Assembly (NCBI GenBank): GCA_025201365.1 | Contig: JAIXMF010000004.1 | Span: 124,001-188,000, forward strand | Direction of reading: 5' to 3' | DNA: 64,000 nucleotides | Origin: Syncephalis plumigaleata | Taxonomy: Eukaryota; Zoopagomycota; Zoopagomycetes; Zoopagales; Piptocephalidaceae | Shown here: piece by piece, positions 46,136-58,652 of the stretch | How positions within the stretch are numbered: the first letter of the stretch is position 1 | How the letters are laid out: the number at the start of each line of letters is the position of its first letter | Program-made: the position numbers and the translations under genes | Notes under the pieces: generated by a model | Seen by the model: the letters and a program-made list of their open reading frames with translations, nothing else | Told to the model about the DNA's origin: nothing | The model's database searches: none

Positions 46136-47455
46136 ATGCGGCTCATTATCGAATTGAATCCTCGCACCCTTGCTTTATTACTTCGAGAGAAGCCGGAAGA
46201 AGTCGCCGCGGCATTTGATGAGACATTAGATGAAAAAATTCAAATGAGCCGAATGTTAGCATTACTTGCTGCAATAGAAGAATCGCAAGAAAATCGCAGC
46301 ACATCAAGTCAACAGTCTTCACGAGGTGATAATAATAATGAAGATGCAGAATCATGTACGACAAAAGCCAATGTCGATGATAAGCTCAATAGAATGGATA
46401 TACCTGATTGTAATTTTTCCTTAAGGACGGACAGTCTACTTAATAAGGATCTTACAAGAATAGCCGCTAAACTACAAGCACTGGGAATAAATTGTGACGA
46501 TAATTCAAGCGAGCAAACTACAGCGTCTACTAGTTCTACATCAAGCGCGAATAATGATGGCAATCCAAATGAACAAGCCACGACGTCCACTAGTTCTACA
46601 TCAAGCGCGAATAATGATGGCAATTCAAATGAACAAGCCACGACGTCCACTAGTTCTACATCAAGTGTGAATAATGATGACAATTCAAATGAACAAGCCA
46701 CGACGTCCACTAGTTCTACACCAAGTGTGAATAATGATGACAATCCAAATGAACAAGCCACGGCATCTACTAGTTCTACATCAAGCGCGAATAATGATGG
46801 CAATTCAAGCGAGCAAACTACAGCGTCTACTAGTTCTACACCAAGTGTGAATAATGATGACAATCCAAATGAGCAAACTACAGCATCTACTAGTTCTACA
46901 CCAGGTGTGAATAATGATGACAATCCAAATGAACAAGCCACGGCATCTACTAGTTCTACATCAAGCGCGAATAATGATGGCAATCCAAATGAACAAGCCA
47001 CGACGTCCACTAGCTCTACAGCAAGCGCGAATAATGATGATAATTCAAGCGAGCAAACTACAGCGTCTACTAGCTCTACAACAAGTGCGAATAATGATGG
47101 CAATTCAGAAGAACAAACCACGACGTCTACAAGTTTTAGACCGACTACTAGAAGCACTTTTAGGGAATATACGCGACGTCTGTACACAATAACGCTACGC
47201 TCAAATGTGAATCGTAGACCTTGTATGCAAATATTTATTGTAACACCTAGGGGCAGGACTCTTACATTATTTGTAGATCCATCTGATACAATTCATGATA
47301 TAAAGCTGGATATTGAAGATATGGAGGGTGTTCAAGCAAAGCATCTGTGTTTATTTTATTACGGCAAGCCATTAGATAATCGCCGTACATTATCTGATTA
47401 TAACATTGAGAAAGAGACTTCTCTTCATTCATATTCCAGATTTTGGGGGTGGTAA
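46136..47455 (+). CDS. ubiquitin-like domain protein with Ser/Thr repeat linker
   Basis: A single exon of 439 residues. The N-terminus (MRLIIELNPRTLALLLREKP) is helical and acidic. Residues about 122-330 are a tandem repeat of a 20-residue unit. The C-terminal 75 residues form a divergent ubiquitin: MQIFIVTPRGRTLTLFVDPS, then DTIHDIKLDIEDMEGV, RTLSDYNIEKETSLH. The chain ends SRFWGW in place of the usual LRLRGG, so it lacks the Gly-Gly needed for conjugation. Several ubiquitin lysines are replaced. It is best read as a non-conjugated ubiquitin-like adaptor. Intronless, unlike nearly all its neighbours. Confidence 0.8.
   Translation: MRLIIELNPRTLALLLREKPEEVAAAFDETLDEKIQMSRMLALLAAIEESQENRSTSSQQSSRGDNNNEDAESCTTKANVDDKLNRMDIPDCNFSLRTDSLLNKDLTRIAAKLQALGINCDDNSSEQTTASTSSTSSANNDGNPNEQATTSTSSTSSANNDGNSNEQATTSTSSTSSVNNDDNSNEQATTSTSSTPSVNNDDNPNEQATASTSSTSSANNDGNSSEQTTASTSSTPSVNNDDNPNEQTTASTSSTPGVNNDDNPNEQATASTSSTSSANNDGNPNEQATTSTSSTASANNDDNSSEQTTASTSSTTSANNDGNSEEQTTTSTSFRPTTRSTFREYTRRLYTITLRSNVNRRPCMQIFIVTPRGRTLTLFVDPSDTIHDIKLDIEDMEGVQAKHLCLFYYGKPLDNRRTLSDYNIEKETSLHSYSRFWGW
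46502..47135 (+). repeat. 60-bp coding minisatellite
   Basis: Ten full 60-bp copies and part of an eleventh, all in frame. They encode variants of NPNEQATTSTSSTSSANNDG. Copies differ at a few set positions (S/P, SS/PN, A/T, A/V, G/D), and neighbouring copies share combinations, as expected from unequal exchange. Confidence 0.95.
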
Positions 47456-48190
47456 AAGTGTTTTTATTGATTAACGTAAAAAAAGATAACAAAATTCAAT
47501 GTTAATCATTAGAAATGTTAATAAAATCCATTCTTAGGCAGCTGGATAACCATTGCCATTTTTGATAGAAGGAGTGAAGAGAGGATTGTACAATTGCTGT
47601 ACAGCGTTTAGCGTATATGATGTTTCTCACCCTTCGTTAAATAAAGTATACAGCTAGAAGATCGTACTCAATCCGAGAGAATAAATGGTGGATAGAAATA
47701 AATCGTTTATTATATTGTTACTAGTTCATATTTGTGCAATCGTTGCATGGACGCGTGTCTTGACACATCAGTAACTTTGTCGAGAAGCAGCATCACATTG
47801 GTGCCAAAGCATAAGCAGGAATTGCATGCGACACAAAAGCTATTCGCTCATGTCCGTTTATATCCTTTGTGAATCCATGATGCATATACGCCTGGGTCAT
47901 CGGTCAAGCCAGCATGCGGTCTAGGTACAAAGAGGAATTACCAGCGAGTACATATGTCTTTGTTTCTTGTTTGCGCGATTGTTCATTTTATCTTTCTCTT
48001 TTTCCTTATCATTATTATTCTTCGTCCATTTATTTATTACATAATAATTTATAGTAGTTCGCTAATCGTCTAATAGTTCAATTCTTATACAACATAAAAA
48101 GCCCTATTGTTTAGTACGGGCATGTGTACTTGTAATAATATATAATATAATCCGCCCAAATCCTAGTTGAACCATCGAATTGATAAGATT
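47456..48190. other. intergenic
   Basis: AT-rich DNA with a T/C-rich tract near 47985-48020. No gene seen. Confidence 0.5.
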
Positions 48191-49184
48191 ATGAGCAATA
48201 ACGGCGGTAGCGAGCTGTTATGGGGATACATCTCCTTGAATCCATCGGGGGAGCAGTCAATCTGGGCCTTCCTAATGGAACACGGGAATCTAGAGGATGC
48301 GCGAACACGAGCGCACAGCCATTACATTCAAGCGTTGATGTCTGTCTTCATACTCATTACATTCGTGCGAAATATCTACTACGCGACGATTCTAGTCTAC
48401 TACAAGCCAGATAGCGTTGCCAGTTGGTGCTGTTTCCTACAAGCATTGACGGGAGTAATCTCGAATGCTTTCAATGTAGCCACCGGTCTGCCTGGAGGTC
48501 CATCTTGTCGCGTCTGCAACTGGATATACGCGGTCGGTATCACAATATCTAGCATATGCATCAGCGTGTGCCTACTACTTAGGGCCTATGTCATTACAAG
48601 TAAAAGTAAACTGCTACTAGTCGTTGGCATACTACTCATGCTTCCACTACCGGCGACAGTATGGATTCTTTGGGCCAAGGGCGAATCGATGATTACAGCC
48701 GATGCGGGATGCATCACCGTTTTCCCCTCTTACCTGCCATGGTTCCGCTTGATACTTGACGTCTCCATTAACACGTTATTCTCGGTCATATTCCTACAAG
48801 TCGTGATCCAACAGTATAGAAACATCGGAAGTCGATGCTGGAAACGATTGCAATCCGATGGTATACTGTATCTGCTCTGCGTGGCGGGATCCAACATTTC
48901 CTGCGCGATCATTGTTGCATTCGAATTGCTTGGTGGATTTAGCGAGATGATGTTTCTGGTCGATTGTAAGTCGATTGATGTAAAGCGGTATAAGCACGGA
49001 AAAAGTACTAACGCGTATCCGTTTAGGGGCGGTGACTTCCATGCTGCTTATTCATCAGCATACGGGTATGCGAAAAGCATTCCTCGAGTACGAGGATTCC
49101 TCGCAGTATCAGAATATTCGAAATGCTGTTAAACCATTCCCAATGACAAAAAATAGTAGGAATCAGGTAGTTTCCTTTGATTAG
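48191..49184 (+). CDS. 7TM protein A
   Basis: Exons 48191-48965 and 49027-49184 join in phase. The start is MSNNGGSELLWGYISLN. About seven hydrophobic spans follow: ALMSVFILITFVRNIYYA, WCCFLQALTGVISNAF, YAVGITISSICISVCLLL, LLLVVGILLMLPLPATVW, ILDVSINTLFSVIFLQVVI, GILYLLCVAGSNISCAIIVA and a last one split by the intron. Shared with protein B at 50217: W-C-C in span 2, G-P-S-C in the first outer loop, an R-A-Y end to span 3, a G-C-x5-P-x-Y/YLP outer loop, and an intron at the same site before the last span. The intron branch TACTAAC is perfect. Function unknown; a receptor-like role is inference. Confidence 0.75.
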
Positions 49185-50216
49185 TTTTCTTTGTATCCAT
49201 TAGAGACTAGACAATCCACATAGTATAATGTAAAGAAAGAAAGAATAAATAATAATAAATAATAGAATAATCATTCGAGTCAAATAGATGACTATCGTTA
49301 TAGTGTTTATATAGAAAGTTACCACATACTGCTGTATTGTTCATTGATCGATTATACGCAAAGGAAAGTAATCATCGAATATATACGTGTCTGTTAAATC
49401 TTGTATACCATGTTGAATTTAAGCATGTGCACTTCACCGCCATCAACCTGTTATCGTTCTTTGCGTCAACTGACAAAAATACGCAATGCCGAAATGCCCC
49501 ATCATCTTATGAGTTTCCTTTTTCTATGTGTCACACATGCTTGCATGCAATTGCTATGATGAGACGTATTGGTCGCGTTGAGCAAAGGAGGCAGCCGGTT
49601 TTTGCATTACCTGTTTGATCGCTGAACCGAGTATTATTTTCAAAAAAGCAATATCTTTGCGAGAACATGCGTAAATAGTAAGTAGTTCATGACATGAACA
49701 CTATCCGATAAATCAACCACAATCTAATGATACACTAGTAGGCTAAGCATAAAACAGTTGATTTCGTATATTTATTCGTGCATATGCATATATCTGCACG
49801 TAGCAGATAGCCGAATTCTAGGCAATGATACCAAAATAAATTCACCTATCTAATCATGCATGTGCTAATTTAATAGCTGGGTAAATGGTCTTATCGATAC
49901 ATATGCCATGCCGGTAGCAGTAGTACCGGCAGTAGCAACAGTAGCAGCAGCGGTAGTCGAAATACTTGTGCTTGAACCTGTTTGAACCTCGGACCGTGCA
50001 ATATAAACTAGTTCCATTTAAGTGCCAACCTCAATTGCTATCGGCAATATTAGACCTCTTTATAAATCCGTAATTTTATTTTGTATCCTATTTACTTATT
50101 CCTGATCATACTCTGTTCTATTCTTATTTCGTGATATATAACTATAAATATATATAGAAGGAGAGTAAAGGAAAGGCAAAGCTCGTTCCACTTGTATCAT
50201 AGTATTCGTGGAAAGC
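49185..50216. other. intergenic between the two 7TM genes
   Basis: No supported gene. A GTA/GCA-type triplet repeat with a GCCGGTAG...CTACCGGC-like element lies near 49910-49960. Confidence 0.5.
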
Positions 50217-51267
50217 ATGAATGAGATAGAGGTGTCAAACAGTCTCAATGGATTCGAGTTTCTATGGGAGGTACGTAATGAGATTGTTCCCCTTCGAACA
50301 CGCTACAGAACAGCAAGATTTCAACTTGCCTGTGCCACACTTGTATCGATTATCTTCCTGTACAATACGTGGCATTCGATCCTTGTCGCGTATCGATATC
50401 CGCGTAAGCTAGCGCCATGGTGCTGCCTAATCATAGGTATACTTGGACTAGTAGTGATATGCACTATTGCCGTTCCATCAATAGGATTTGACGGTCCATC
50501 CTGCAACACGACCGGATGGTCCATCGTGGCAGGAGTGGTGCTGTCGACCATGGCCGCGAATGTCGTGCTATTCGAACGAGCCTATATTGCGTGTCGTCGT
50601 GCCAAATGGCTACTTGTTAGCGGTTTGTTTCTCACGTTCATACCCGGTCCTGTCTACATGCTTATCGTCGTTAACACTGGAAGTATCAAGTACACCAACC
50701 TACATGGATGTTACCTCAATTATCCCGCGTATCTTCCATATGTGCGAGCCTTCACCGATCTACCGCAAAATATCATATTCGGCGTAATATTCTGTAGGGT
50801 CATCTATCACAATTACGTGCGACACAGAGAGGAACTATGGAAGGAACTCGTGAAAGACGGCGTAATAACAATGCTCCTTGTTGCACTATCCAACATCACC
50901 TGTTTCATTATCGGCGAGAGCAATGTCTTGGGCGCGTATAGTAGCTTGGCCTACATTACCGATTGGTAAGTAGCTAGTTAGTCGATTAATCGATAAAGAG
51001 GTGTATCTCCACTACGATATACTAATTTAGCGTAGGGTCATAGCATCCACCTTACTTTCCGAGAACATCTACCGAATACATCTTGGACCGCAAACCACCA
51101 GTAAGAAGGGTAGTAGGAAGACTCAGCAATCCATTCATACTGATATGCCACTCGGAGGTATATCAACGACGTGTAGAGCCTATGAAATATCGGGATTATC
51201 CACTTTTCATGGCATGCAGTACACGTTTACAAATTCCGAACATCATCGGCTACAGAATACCGCGTAA
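50217..51267 (+). CDS. 7TM protein B, tandem paralogue of A
   Basis: ATG 50217 (MNEIEVSNSLNGFEFLWEV). Exon 1 ends at GATTG|GTAAGT near 50968. Exon 2 starts after the acceptor near 51034, joins in phase (W-V-I-A-S-T-L-L) and ends at the TAA at 51265-51267. Spans include LVSIIFLYNTWHSILVAY, WCCLIIGILGLVVICTIAV, IVAGVVLSTMAANVVLFERA and WLLVSGLFLTFIPGPVYML. The DGPSC and GCYLNYPAYLPY loops match protein A. The C-terminal tail is Ser/Thr-rich and could be phosphorylated. Confidence 0.75.
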
Positions 51268-51531
51268 TCTACTTCCATTTAATACTAATACTAATACAAA
51301 TAATTTATTGTCGACTAAGTTAATAAAATGAATAATTGCTCTTATATTGTAGTAGTAATCATTTTAGTTATAGTATCAATAAATTAGCACCTTATCAATT
51401 AGTAGAATTTGATTCTATTTTTAATTATTACTATGAAAGCTTATCATGTGCAGTAAGGAAATATCGAAAGAAAGTCGTGTCTCTTTTGTTTTTGTTTTCT
51501 TCTTTTTCTACTACGACTACTACATACGACC

Positions 51532-52675
51532 ATGAATATGTTAATGCGTCGACTCACTCTGGCACGAAATGTCCTGTACGCTTGTGATTCCACGCTACGC
51601 GTCCAAGTAAGCCGATACTTGCAAGTGATCGTAGTAGTGCGGTAATACTGACGTAATACTTTCTTAGTGGCGAGTTGGCCCTAATCTTCTTATGAGAAGC
51701 CATGCCCTATCCACGGTAGGTATATTTTGTTCTGTTACTATTGTTACTATTGTTATTAATAATGCGTCAACTCCTCTACAGTCTTCCGCGGTTGCTCGCT
51801 GGGCCGATTCCTCGTCTCCGTTGGGCACAGCTATGCCGTTGAATCAGAGCAAGGAAACGCTTTCCTGGAAGGAACGAGCAGCACTGACTATGGCGCATCT
51901 TCTCGGCTATAATCGCCCTTCCTCCTTGTCCATTCGCGCTAGTCGTGATTTGTATGCAGCATGCGTAGAGGCTGCCAATGATAAGGCATTCTACGTTCAT
52001 GGTATGTCCCATTATGAGCAATTATATCGTCATCTAATATGCTTATTATCATTGTCATCATTATATATTGGTGTAGCATGCGGATTGCCTGATAATTTCA
52101 ATACCTGGTTTGCCATTACACAGATTCACGTCTGGATGCTTATGGTACGATTACGCCCCGAGAAACATGGCAAGGCATACGCACAGGAATTGGTCAATCG
52201 ATTCTTTGAAGATATTGAGGATCGTATACGTGCACACGGAGTAAGTGGCTAACATAAGAAGATCATTATCTTCACGACATGCTCCCTTACACTAAAAATG
52301 ATCGTAGATTGAACAGAGTAGCATCATTAATAAAATGGTTCGAGAACGTCTTGATGCCTTTCGCGGTGGTGTTCTCGCCTACGACGAAGGAATGTGTAAA
52401 TCGGATGCTGTATTGGCAGCGGCCATTTGGCGGTAAGTAATAGCATTTGATGTGTAATCAAATAGTACAATGAGCCTGCCCTATCCATATTATTAGAATG
52501 CTAATCAACATGTAAATCTACTAGAAATATACCAAATCTATCGCCACTTAACAAGGAATTGGCATTTATCGTACGTCATATGAGACGTCAACTAGCTGCC
52601 TTTGATCAATGGTCGTCTGATCGTCTACTCTACGGCCAGGTGAAGTTTCTGAAGCCCGCTGCCACTCTGGAGTAA
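51532..52675 (+). CDS. CBP3: ubiquinol-cytochrome c chaperone Cbp3/UQCC1
   Basis: Six exons (51532-51606, 51668-51715, 51782-52001, 52077-52240, 52308-52432, 52525-52675) join in phase. The N-terminus MNMLMRRLTLARNVLYAC is a typical mitochondrial presequence. The core has SRDLYAACVEAANDKAFYVH, LPDNFNTWFAITQIHVWML and VRERLDAFRGGVLAYDEGM, matching the Cbp3/UQCC1 domain (PF03981 type). Cbp3 with Cbp6 receives newly made cytochrome b at the mitochondrial ribosome. Length about 260 residues. No frame breaks. Confidence 0.92.
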
Positions 52676-53515
52676 TCATGCCTAGCCACGTGATTTGTGT
52701 ATCCATCACACGCCAATCGTGATGAAGGGAGAGAGGGGATAAAGTAGGGAGGATGTTACGGTGTGGAATGCGGGACATGTAAAGAAGAGGCATAACGAGC
52801 AGGAACAGCATATAATAGATTCACTAATTATTCAAGCTACATGATGCAAGAAGAGTGAGAGAATACTCGTGTCGTCTATGTATACATGTCTATGTACGTA
52901 TGTCTATGTACGGGTGGCATACGTATATGTATGTCTGTGTCCATGTCTGTGTGTCTTCTGCCTGTCTATATTCTTCCTCCTATGTGTGTAATGTGGGCTT
53001 GTATGCAATGCGTCATGAACAAGTAGAAATGATGCAGAAACACTTATCACACTAAAACACACCCTGCTTCTTCCTTTTTCTTTATTAATAATATACCGAT
53101 AACCATTGCCACTTGTGACCTTACAAATACTGCTTATTAACTAACTATCGACACCAATCATTGCTCTCTTGAACTGCTTAATAATACAACGCTTCTTCCA
53201 GCTATTCTATGAAGTTACCATAGTTCTTTCTCTTCTTGAATTCATATTGTAATTAGTGTGCACCTGCTCATACTTTAAGAGGCAGCGAGTATACACAATT
53301 ACCTTTCTACTTTTACCTCTACTACCTCTACTACTATACAGTACAGTTATCTGGTAGTCATACGGATAATAGTGGTACGACTACGATTGACACTGTATTG
53401 TAGTTGGTATTCTTGAACAATTCTCTCCACTTGCATTTCTGTTGTCCGAGCTTTACATCATACTAGTGACCACTATACACACACACAAAAGCATACAAGC
53501 ATACCATCTTCTAAC
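52676..53515. other. intergenic
   Basis: Contains a GT-rich stretch (TGTCTATGTACG repeats, 52870-52960) and an AC run near 53480. No gene seen. Confidence 0.5.
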
Positions 53516-55867
53516 ATGACAACACTTGGCGGCAATGAGACACCGTCGCCTTCGTCTCGTACACCGGCTACATCGTCGCGGCTTCCTTCCTACTTGAACT
53601 CGCTGGATAAACTCGTTACCGCGGGACTGCCACGATTTGGTGGTGGTGTACTGTTTGGCACGGCGGCAACACCTTCTGCCATAACAGGTCCAACTCCTAA
53701 TAAATCAAGCAGCAACAACAACAACAACAACAACAACAATCATAGCAGTAGTGCCTCCACTACAGAACGCAATGAACCGGCCAATATGGAACAAACGACA
53801 TTACCGCCGGTAGTGGCATCAATGCCATCATCGGCTGAACTAGTCTCTCCTAATTTATCGGAGAATGGTAGTAATCCATCTAGTAATTTGGTTCGTAAAC
53901 GTTCAGGAGCCACTGCTGCAGCTAGAGCTCGAGCCAGAGCACGTTTACGCTGGCCCACTTCATTCGAGGATTTGCATCAACTATTCTCGGTCGAGTATCA
54001 ATTTGTACGCGGTCGTTCACTCACTTCAACGGGACGTGTGCTCCTCAAGGAAGGCTATCTACTTAAAGAGGCACCGGGCAAGGCACCAAGCATGCGAAAG
54101 GTAAGTTAACATAGCCTATTCCATATACATACAAATCATTACCATTACTAATGCTATATGCTTCTCCTTAGTTCTTTTTATTTTCAGATATACTCATTTG
54201 TGGTGCACCTATCAAGTCAAATCAACGTAAAGTACGGTCGTCAGTACTTTCGATAACACCCACTGGTAGTGATACCGTGTTAGCAACGAGTACTCCCACT
54301 TCAACTGCTGAACTAGCAAAGGTCGCCGTTAAAGGATCAATATCAACTGAACATCTACTAGCTACTTCGGTACCATTAACATCGTCATCATCGTCATCAT
54401 CGTCATTACCGCAGCATATCCAATTTGTAGAAGCGGATACCCTTAAGAGTAGTAAATCGTTGGATAAAGGCACCACACATCATTTGATGCCACCAACATT
54501 GGACACTACAGGATCATGTTCACTTAGTCGTTCATCATCCATTGGTCAGACGAGTAGTCATGGTGGTAGTCAGACAATGTCAAATACATGTACACCATTA
54601 TTCGAACGACAAATTGTCATTTCTCTAGGGAGTATCAATGTTAATCTAGTGAAGGATAATGGTAAGTTAATAGATATATATATATATATATATAGATTAC
54701 TCATTACTCATTATTACTATTACTATTTAGATCTTGCCATTTCCATAACTAAAGGCAAGGAGAGCTTCACCATACGTACTCGTGATATCGCAGAGAAAGA
54801 AGAGTGGTATAAATCATTCTGTGATGCACTGACTGGTTATCGTGAGTTACAAGCACGTCGTGCTCGTGAACAAACACCCGATCCTGTTGTTGGTATACGT
54901 CGTACTGGTCTGGCAGGTGCCACTCGACATCCCACTCATCGTAGTCGTACCATGGATGAGGGTTTCCGTCGATCATGGGCTGGCTCTACTGTCTCTAGTG
55001 CATTATCATCAATGAACACTACGAAATCACCATTATCTATGGAAGCAATCAATAGTATCAATCATAATAGTAATGGTCACGCCATTAGTCATAGTCATAC
55101 TCATTCGAGTGACCTAAAGATGCACTCAAATGAACGATCCTCTGGCATTTATGACTCGCTACGCTTCTGGCAAGTACCACGCGCACTACAACGTAAGGAC
55201 AGTATGAGCAGTGATATTAGTCGACAAAGTGATCTGGATGGTGTATCATGGGTTCCAGATGATATGGTAAGTCATCTTGTATACTATCATTCTAATAACG
55301 ATGCTTACTACTACTACTACTACCCATCATCTATTCAGGTGGATACGTGTATGGTTTGTAAGAAGATCAAATTTGGTATGATGGTTCGTAAACATCATTG
55401 TAGGTATGTATCATTTGTTAATAGATTAATGAATATGCCACTAATGTCATTGTTTATTTAGACGATGTGGATTTGTTATTTGTTGGAATTGTTCAGAAAT
55501 GCGTAAATCAACTTCACAACCTGAACGTAAAGTACGCACTTGTATCGATTGTATTGCCACTTGTGATGGTACAGGTTGGATGACAGTCGAGTATCAAGAG
55601 GATCGTCAACCATCACAATCTACACCGCAAACACAATCACCTGAAGAGGAACGTGATCTACCACCGATGTTAGTTGATACTACCAAATTATCATCAGTAT
55701 CAGTAGATTCACAAAAATCAGATACTATTGTAACAACTATTACCGCAACTACTAATAATGATAATGATGATGAATTACCATCACCTAATTCATCTCATGA
55801 CATGTTGCTTAATTCCAATGATGATATAGCAACGATAGCATCGATTAAATCTGCTATAACACCATAA
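53516..55867 (+). CDS. PH-FYVE protein with low-complexity insert
   Basis: Five exons (53516-54100, 54172-54661, 54731-55266, 55339-55403, 55462-55867), all in phase. After a Ser/Asn-rich lead comes the first half of a PH domain: VLLKEGYLLKEAPGKAP, then FFLFSDILICGAPIK. An insert of about 130 Ser/Thr-rich residues separates it from the second half (LAISITKGKESFTIRTRD, EKEEWYKSFCDAL). The C-terminal FYVE finger reads WVPDD, CMVCKKIKFGMMVRKHHC, RRCGFVICWNCS and CIDCIA, with all eight zinc ligands. FYVE fingers of this kind bind phosphatidylinositol-3-phosphate on endosomes. No RhoGEF domain is present, so it is a PH-FYVE adaptor. No frame breaks despite many short homopolymers. Confidence 0.88.
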
Positions 55868-56619
55868 TAATGACAATAATGACAATGACTACTATTCACT
55901 GATATATTCATCTATTTGTGTATATTTGTTATTTGTATTGAATGGATCAGTTAATTAGTCAGTCAGCCAGTCAGTCATTGGATTATACAACTTGTGTATT
56001 TTTGAGATATCATTTAACGAGAATAAATTGTATTGCTTTTGCTCTTTTCCTTACATGAATACTAAATATCATACTCTTAGATACTATTTTACGGTTTATT
56101 AATAATAACAAAGCAACAATTGTTCATGTCATTACATCACATGTATTTCATAACATGTTATAACAGTAATAGCAACAATTATGACGCGAGTAAAGTATAT
56201 GGAAATAAATAAATAAATTATGCTAAAATACATCATCTTTATAATCAAGGCTTGTTATTACAACAACAACAACAACAACGATAATGAGTAATGATGATCC
56301 ATATCATGTATACATTAATACAATATTGACATCCTCATTATACTATATGTGTATAGATAACGATTGTTGTAATAGTAAGAGTATAGGTATTGCCTATATA
56401 TAATACGAAGAAAAAGAAAGAAAACTGCAATCCACTAATAATAAATGATGATGATGAGGTGACGTCATACATTCCCACTTTCTATATAGTCAGAAAGTAG
56501 TAAGGGTGTAGAAATGAGTTACATCTCATCACAAGCATAGAAAAGTATGAATAAAATAAGAGATGACAGTAACAACATGATTGTTCCAATTGCTTATGTT
56601 GTTGTCGTCATCATTGTTT
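55868..56619. other. convergent spacer
   Basis: A 3'-to-3' spacer between the PH-FYVE and VAP-like genes, with an (AAC)n run near 56260-56280. No gene seen. Confidence 0.5.
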
Positions 56620-58264
56620 CTATGCATGAGCCATTACTAATGGATTACCGTTGACTGCTGCTGCAGGCATACCCGTATTCGGATTGTAGGTCTCCGTGTG
56701 TAATGGATTACTATTAACACTATCGTGTAGATGTTGATAGCCACCAGTAGTGGACATGACATGATCACCGAATAGTGGCCATAGTAATGCACCAATCCAA
56801 CGAGAGATTGGCATCCAGAATGTTACAATGACGCAGGCCAATAGGAATATGAGTATCTGCGGTAGTAGATCAACAAGACCTTTATCAACTGGATGACTAC
56901 CAGTCATTCGACATGCTCGTTTTCCTCCTGTAGCCATATTATTACTATTGCTGTTGTTACTGTTATTGTTACTCATGGAGTAGTGTTGTCCCATTCGATC
57001 ACGCTAGATAATAATAAAGATGAATCAATTAATATAGACTGTATACATGTATATGAGTGTGTATTATTAATTACCTTTTCCTCGTTGTCTAGACCCACTT
57101 CAACATCACTACCATAACATGATGACACTCGATTACCCACTACTAGAGGTCTATGCACCGGTGAAGCTGATCGGTGTGTACCGATATTATTCGATGAAGT
57201 ATAGCTACTATTAGGACTAATGGTGCCATGATGTTGTTGCTGATACTGTTGTTGCTGTTGTTGATGATATGGTTGATGCTGTTGATGCTGTTGTTGTTGA
57301 TGATGAGGATTATTATTGCCAGTATTACCATGAGTAGTAGCGGTATTAGCAGTATAACTATGAGCGACATTCGTACGACGTGACATGGGCAATTCTAACG
57401 ATGGCATACGAGAGTGCGATAAATGACTACGCATTCGTGGTGAGGCCGAGGTTGAACGTGAGGTATTCGCGGTAGTGGTGGTGGCTGCGACAATTGTACT
57501 AGGTGCAAGATTGACTGTATGAAATGATGATGAACTACTATTGTTACTATGCAGGAGTGGCATTCGACAGTGAATAAAATTCTCTACGATGCGACGTCGA
57601 TCAAAACCTCTCCATTGCTATAGGATATGATATGACATGATATGATAATCAAATAGAAATGTATATATCGGTTATTACTAATTATAACAATGTAAATGAT
57701 TCTATTCTAAATGAATAGCATACCTTTTTAGAGTCCAAATGTTGTGCCTCCTCTTCCGTAAGGGTGATACTCTCAATCATGAAACGATCGTCTGATTGAA
57801 CCGTTCCTTCGCAACGGGCTAATTAATGAAAGTGTTCATATTAGTACATGATGAATGAATAGGAAAGGGATTGATCATATATATACTAACCGAATATCTC
57901 GACACTCTCGCCTGAAGGCCATAACACACCAAGTACTGGACGAACGCTGTAACGATCAGGAGCGTTTGTTTTAAACTTGAATCCAATAGGGGCATCGGCT
58001 GCCACAATTCGTAATGAAACACGACCTACGAGTACCTGACTATTGGTTTTAGATGCTATAATAGCGATAATAGTGATAATAATGGAAATAATACAGGTTA
58101 ATAGACTGTCACGCGAAAAGAGAGTACCTTCTAACGCTTAATGACTTGCTTTGAAATGTAAATTCTGACGGTGACACTCGAATGGTAGCCGAGGTAGGTG
58201 GCGTAACAGGACGCGATAATGACGCTACTGGACTTGAAGAACGACGTGTAGCCGGGTCAGACAT
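56620..58264 (-). CDS. VAP-like MSP-domain membrane protein
   Basis: Minus start at 58264 (MSDPATRRSSSPVASLSRP). The MSP domain begins IRVSPSEFTFQSK and goes on with GFKFKTNAPDRYSVRPVLG, close to the VAP consensus for binding FFAT motifs at ER contact sites. The in-phase join of exons 1 and 2 uses the acceptor ACCAATAG, not the nearer CTATTATAG. After the MSP domain come RFMIESITLTEEEAQHLD, a long Ser/His/Gln linker with polyQ (57220-57300), and a C-terminal anchor (ILIFLLACVIVTFWMP) followed by about 65 residues. A tail this long after the anchor is unusual for VAP, and so is the long linker in place of a coiled coil. Confidence 0.8.
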
Positions 58265-58652
58265 AGTATTGCTAGTCGAGGTATAATGCAGATAATAGCA
58301 GGTAAACGTGGAATGAACACGAGCAAGTGAGTGAACGGCGAGTAAGCTAATTGACGTGGAATGAGGAGGAAAAGATAAAGTGAAGAAATAAAGAGAGCGA
58401 GAGAGACAATAAAAAGAAGAGACGATTCTAAACCTTGGAAAACTTTTGTTAGCCCTCAAAAATAACCCGGTAGTTGATTGGACCGCATTCTCCCCATCAT
58501 TTCATAAACATGTGAAAATCTTCCATAAAGATTCTTCATACTTTATCATCTATTCATAATAGAAAGATGACCTATTTCGTTATCTCTAATAGATCGATAA
58601 CTGATGCTAGTCATGGCGATGTCAATATATGCAGGTTTGTGTGACCAATAAT

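Noticed and set aside
46309-47187. Long minus-strand frame opposite the 60-bp repeats
   Set aside because: Made by the in-frame repeat; the plus strand carries the ubiquitin-like domain.
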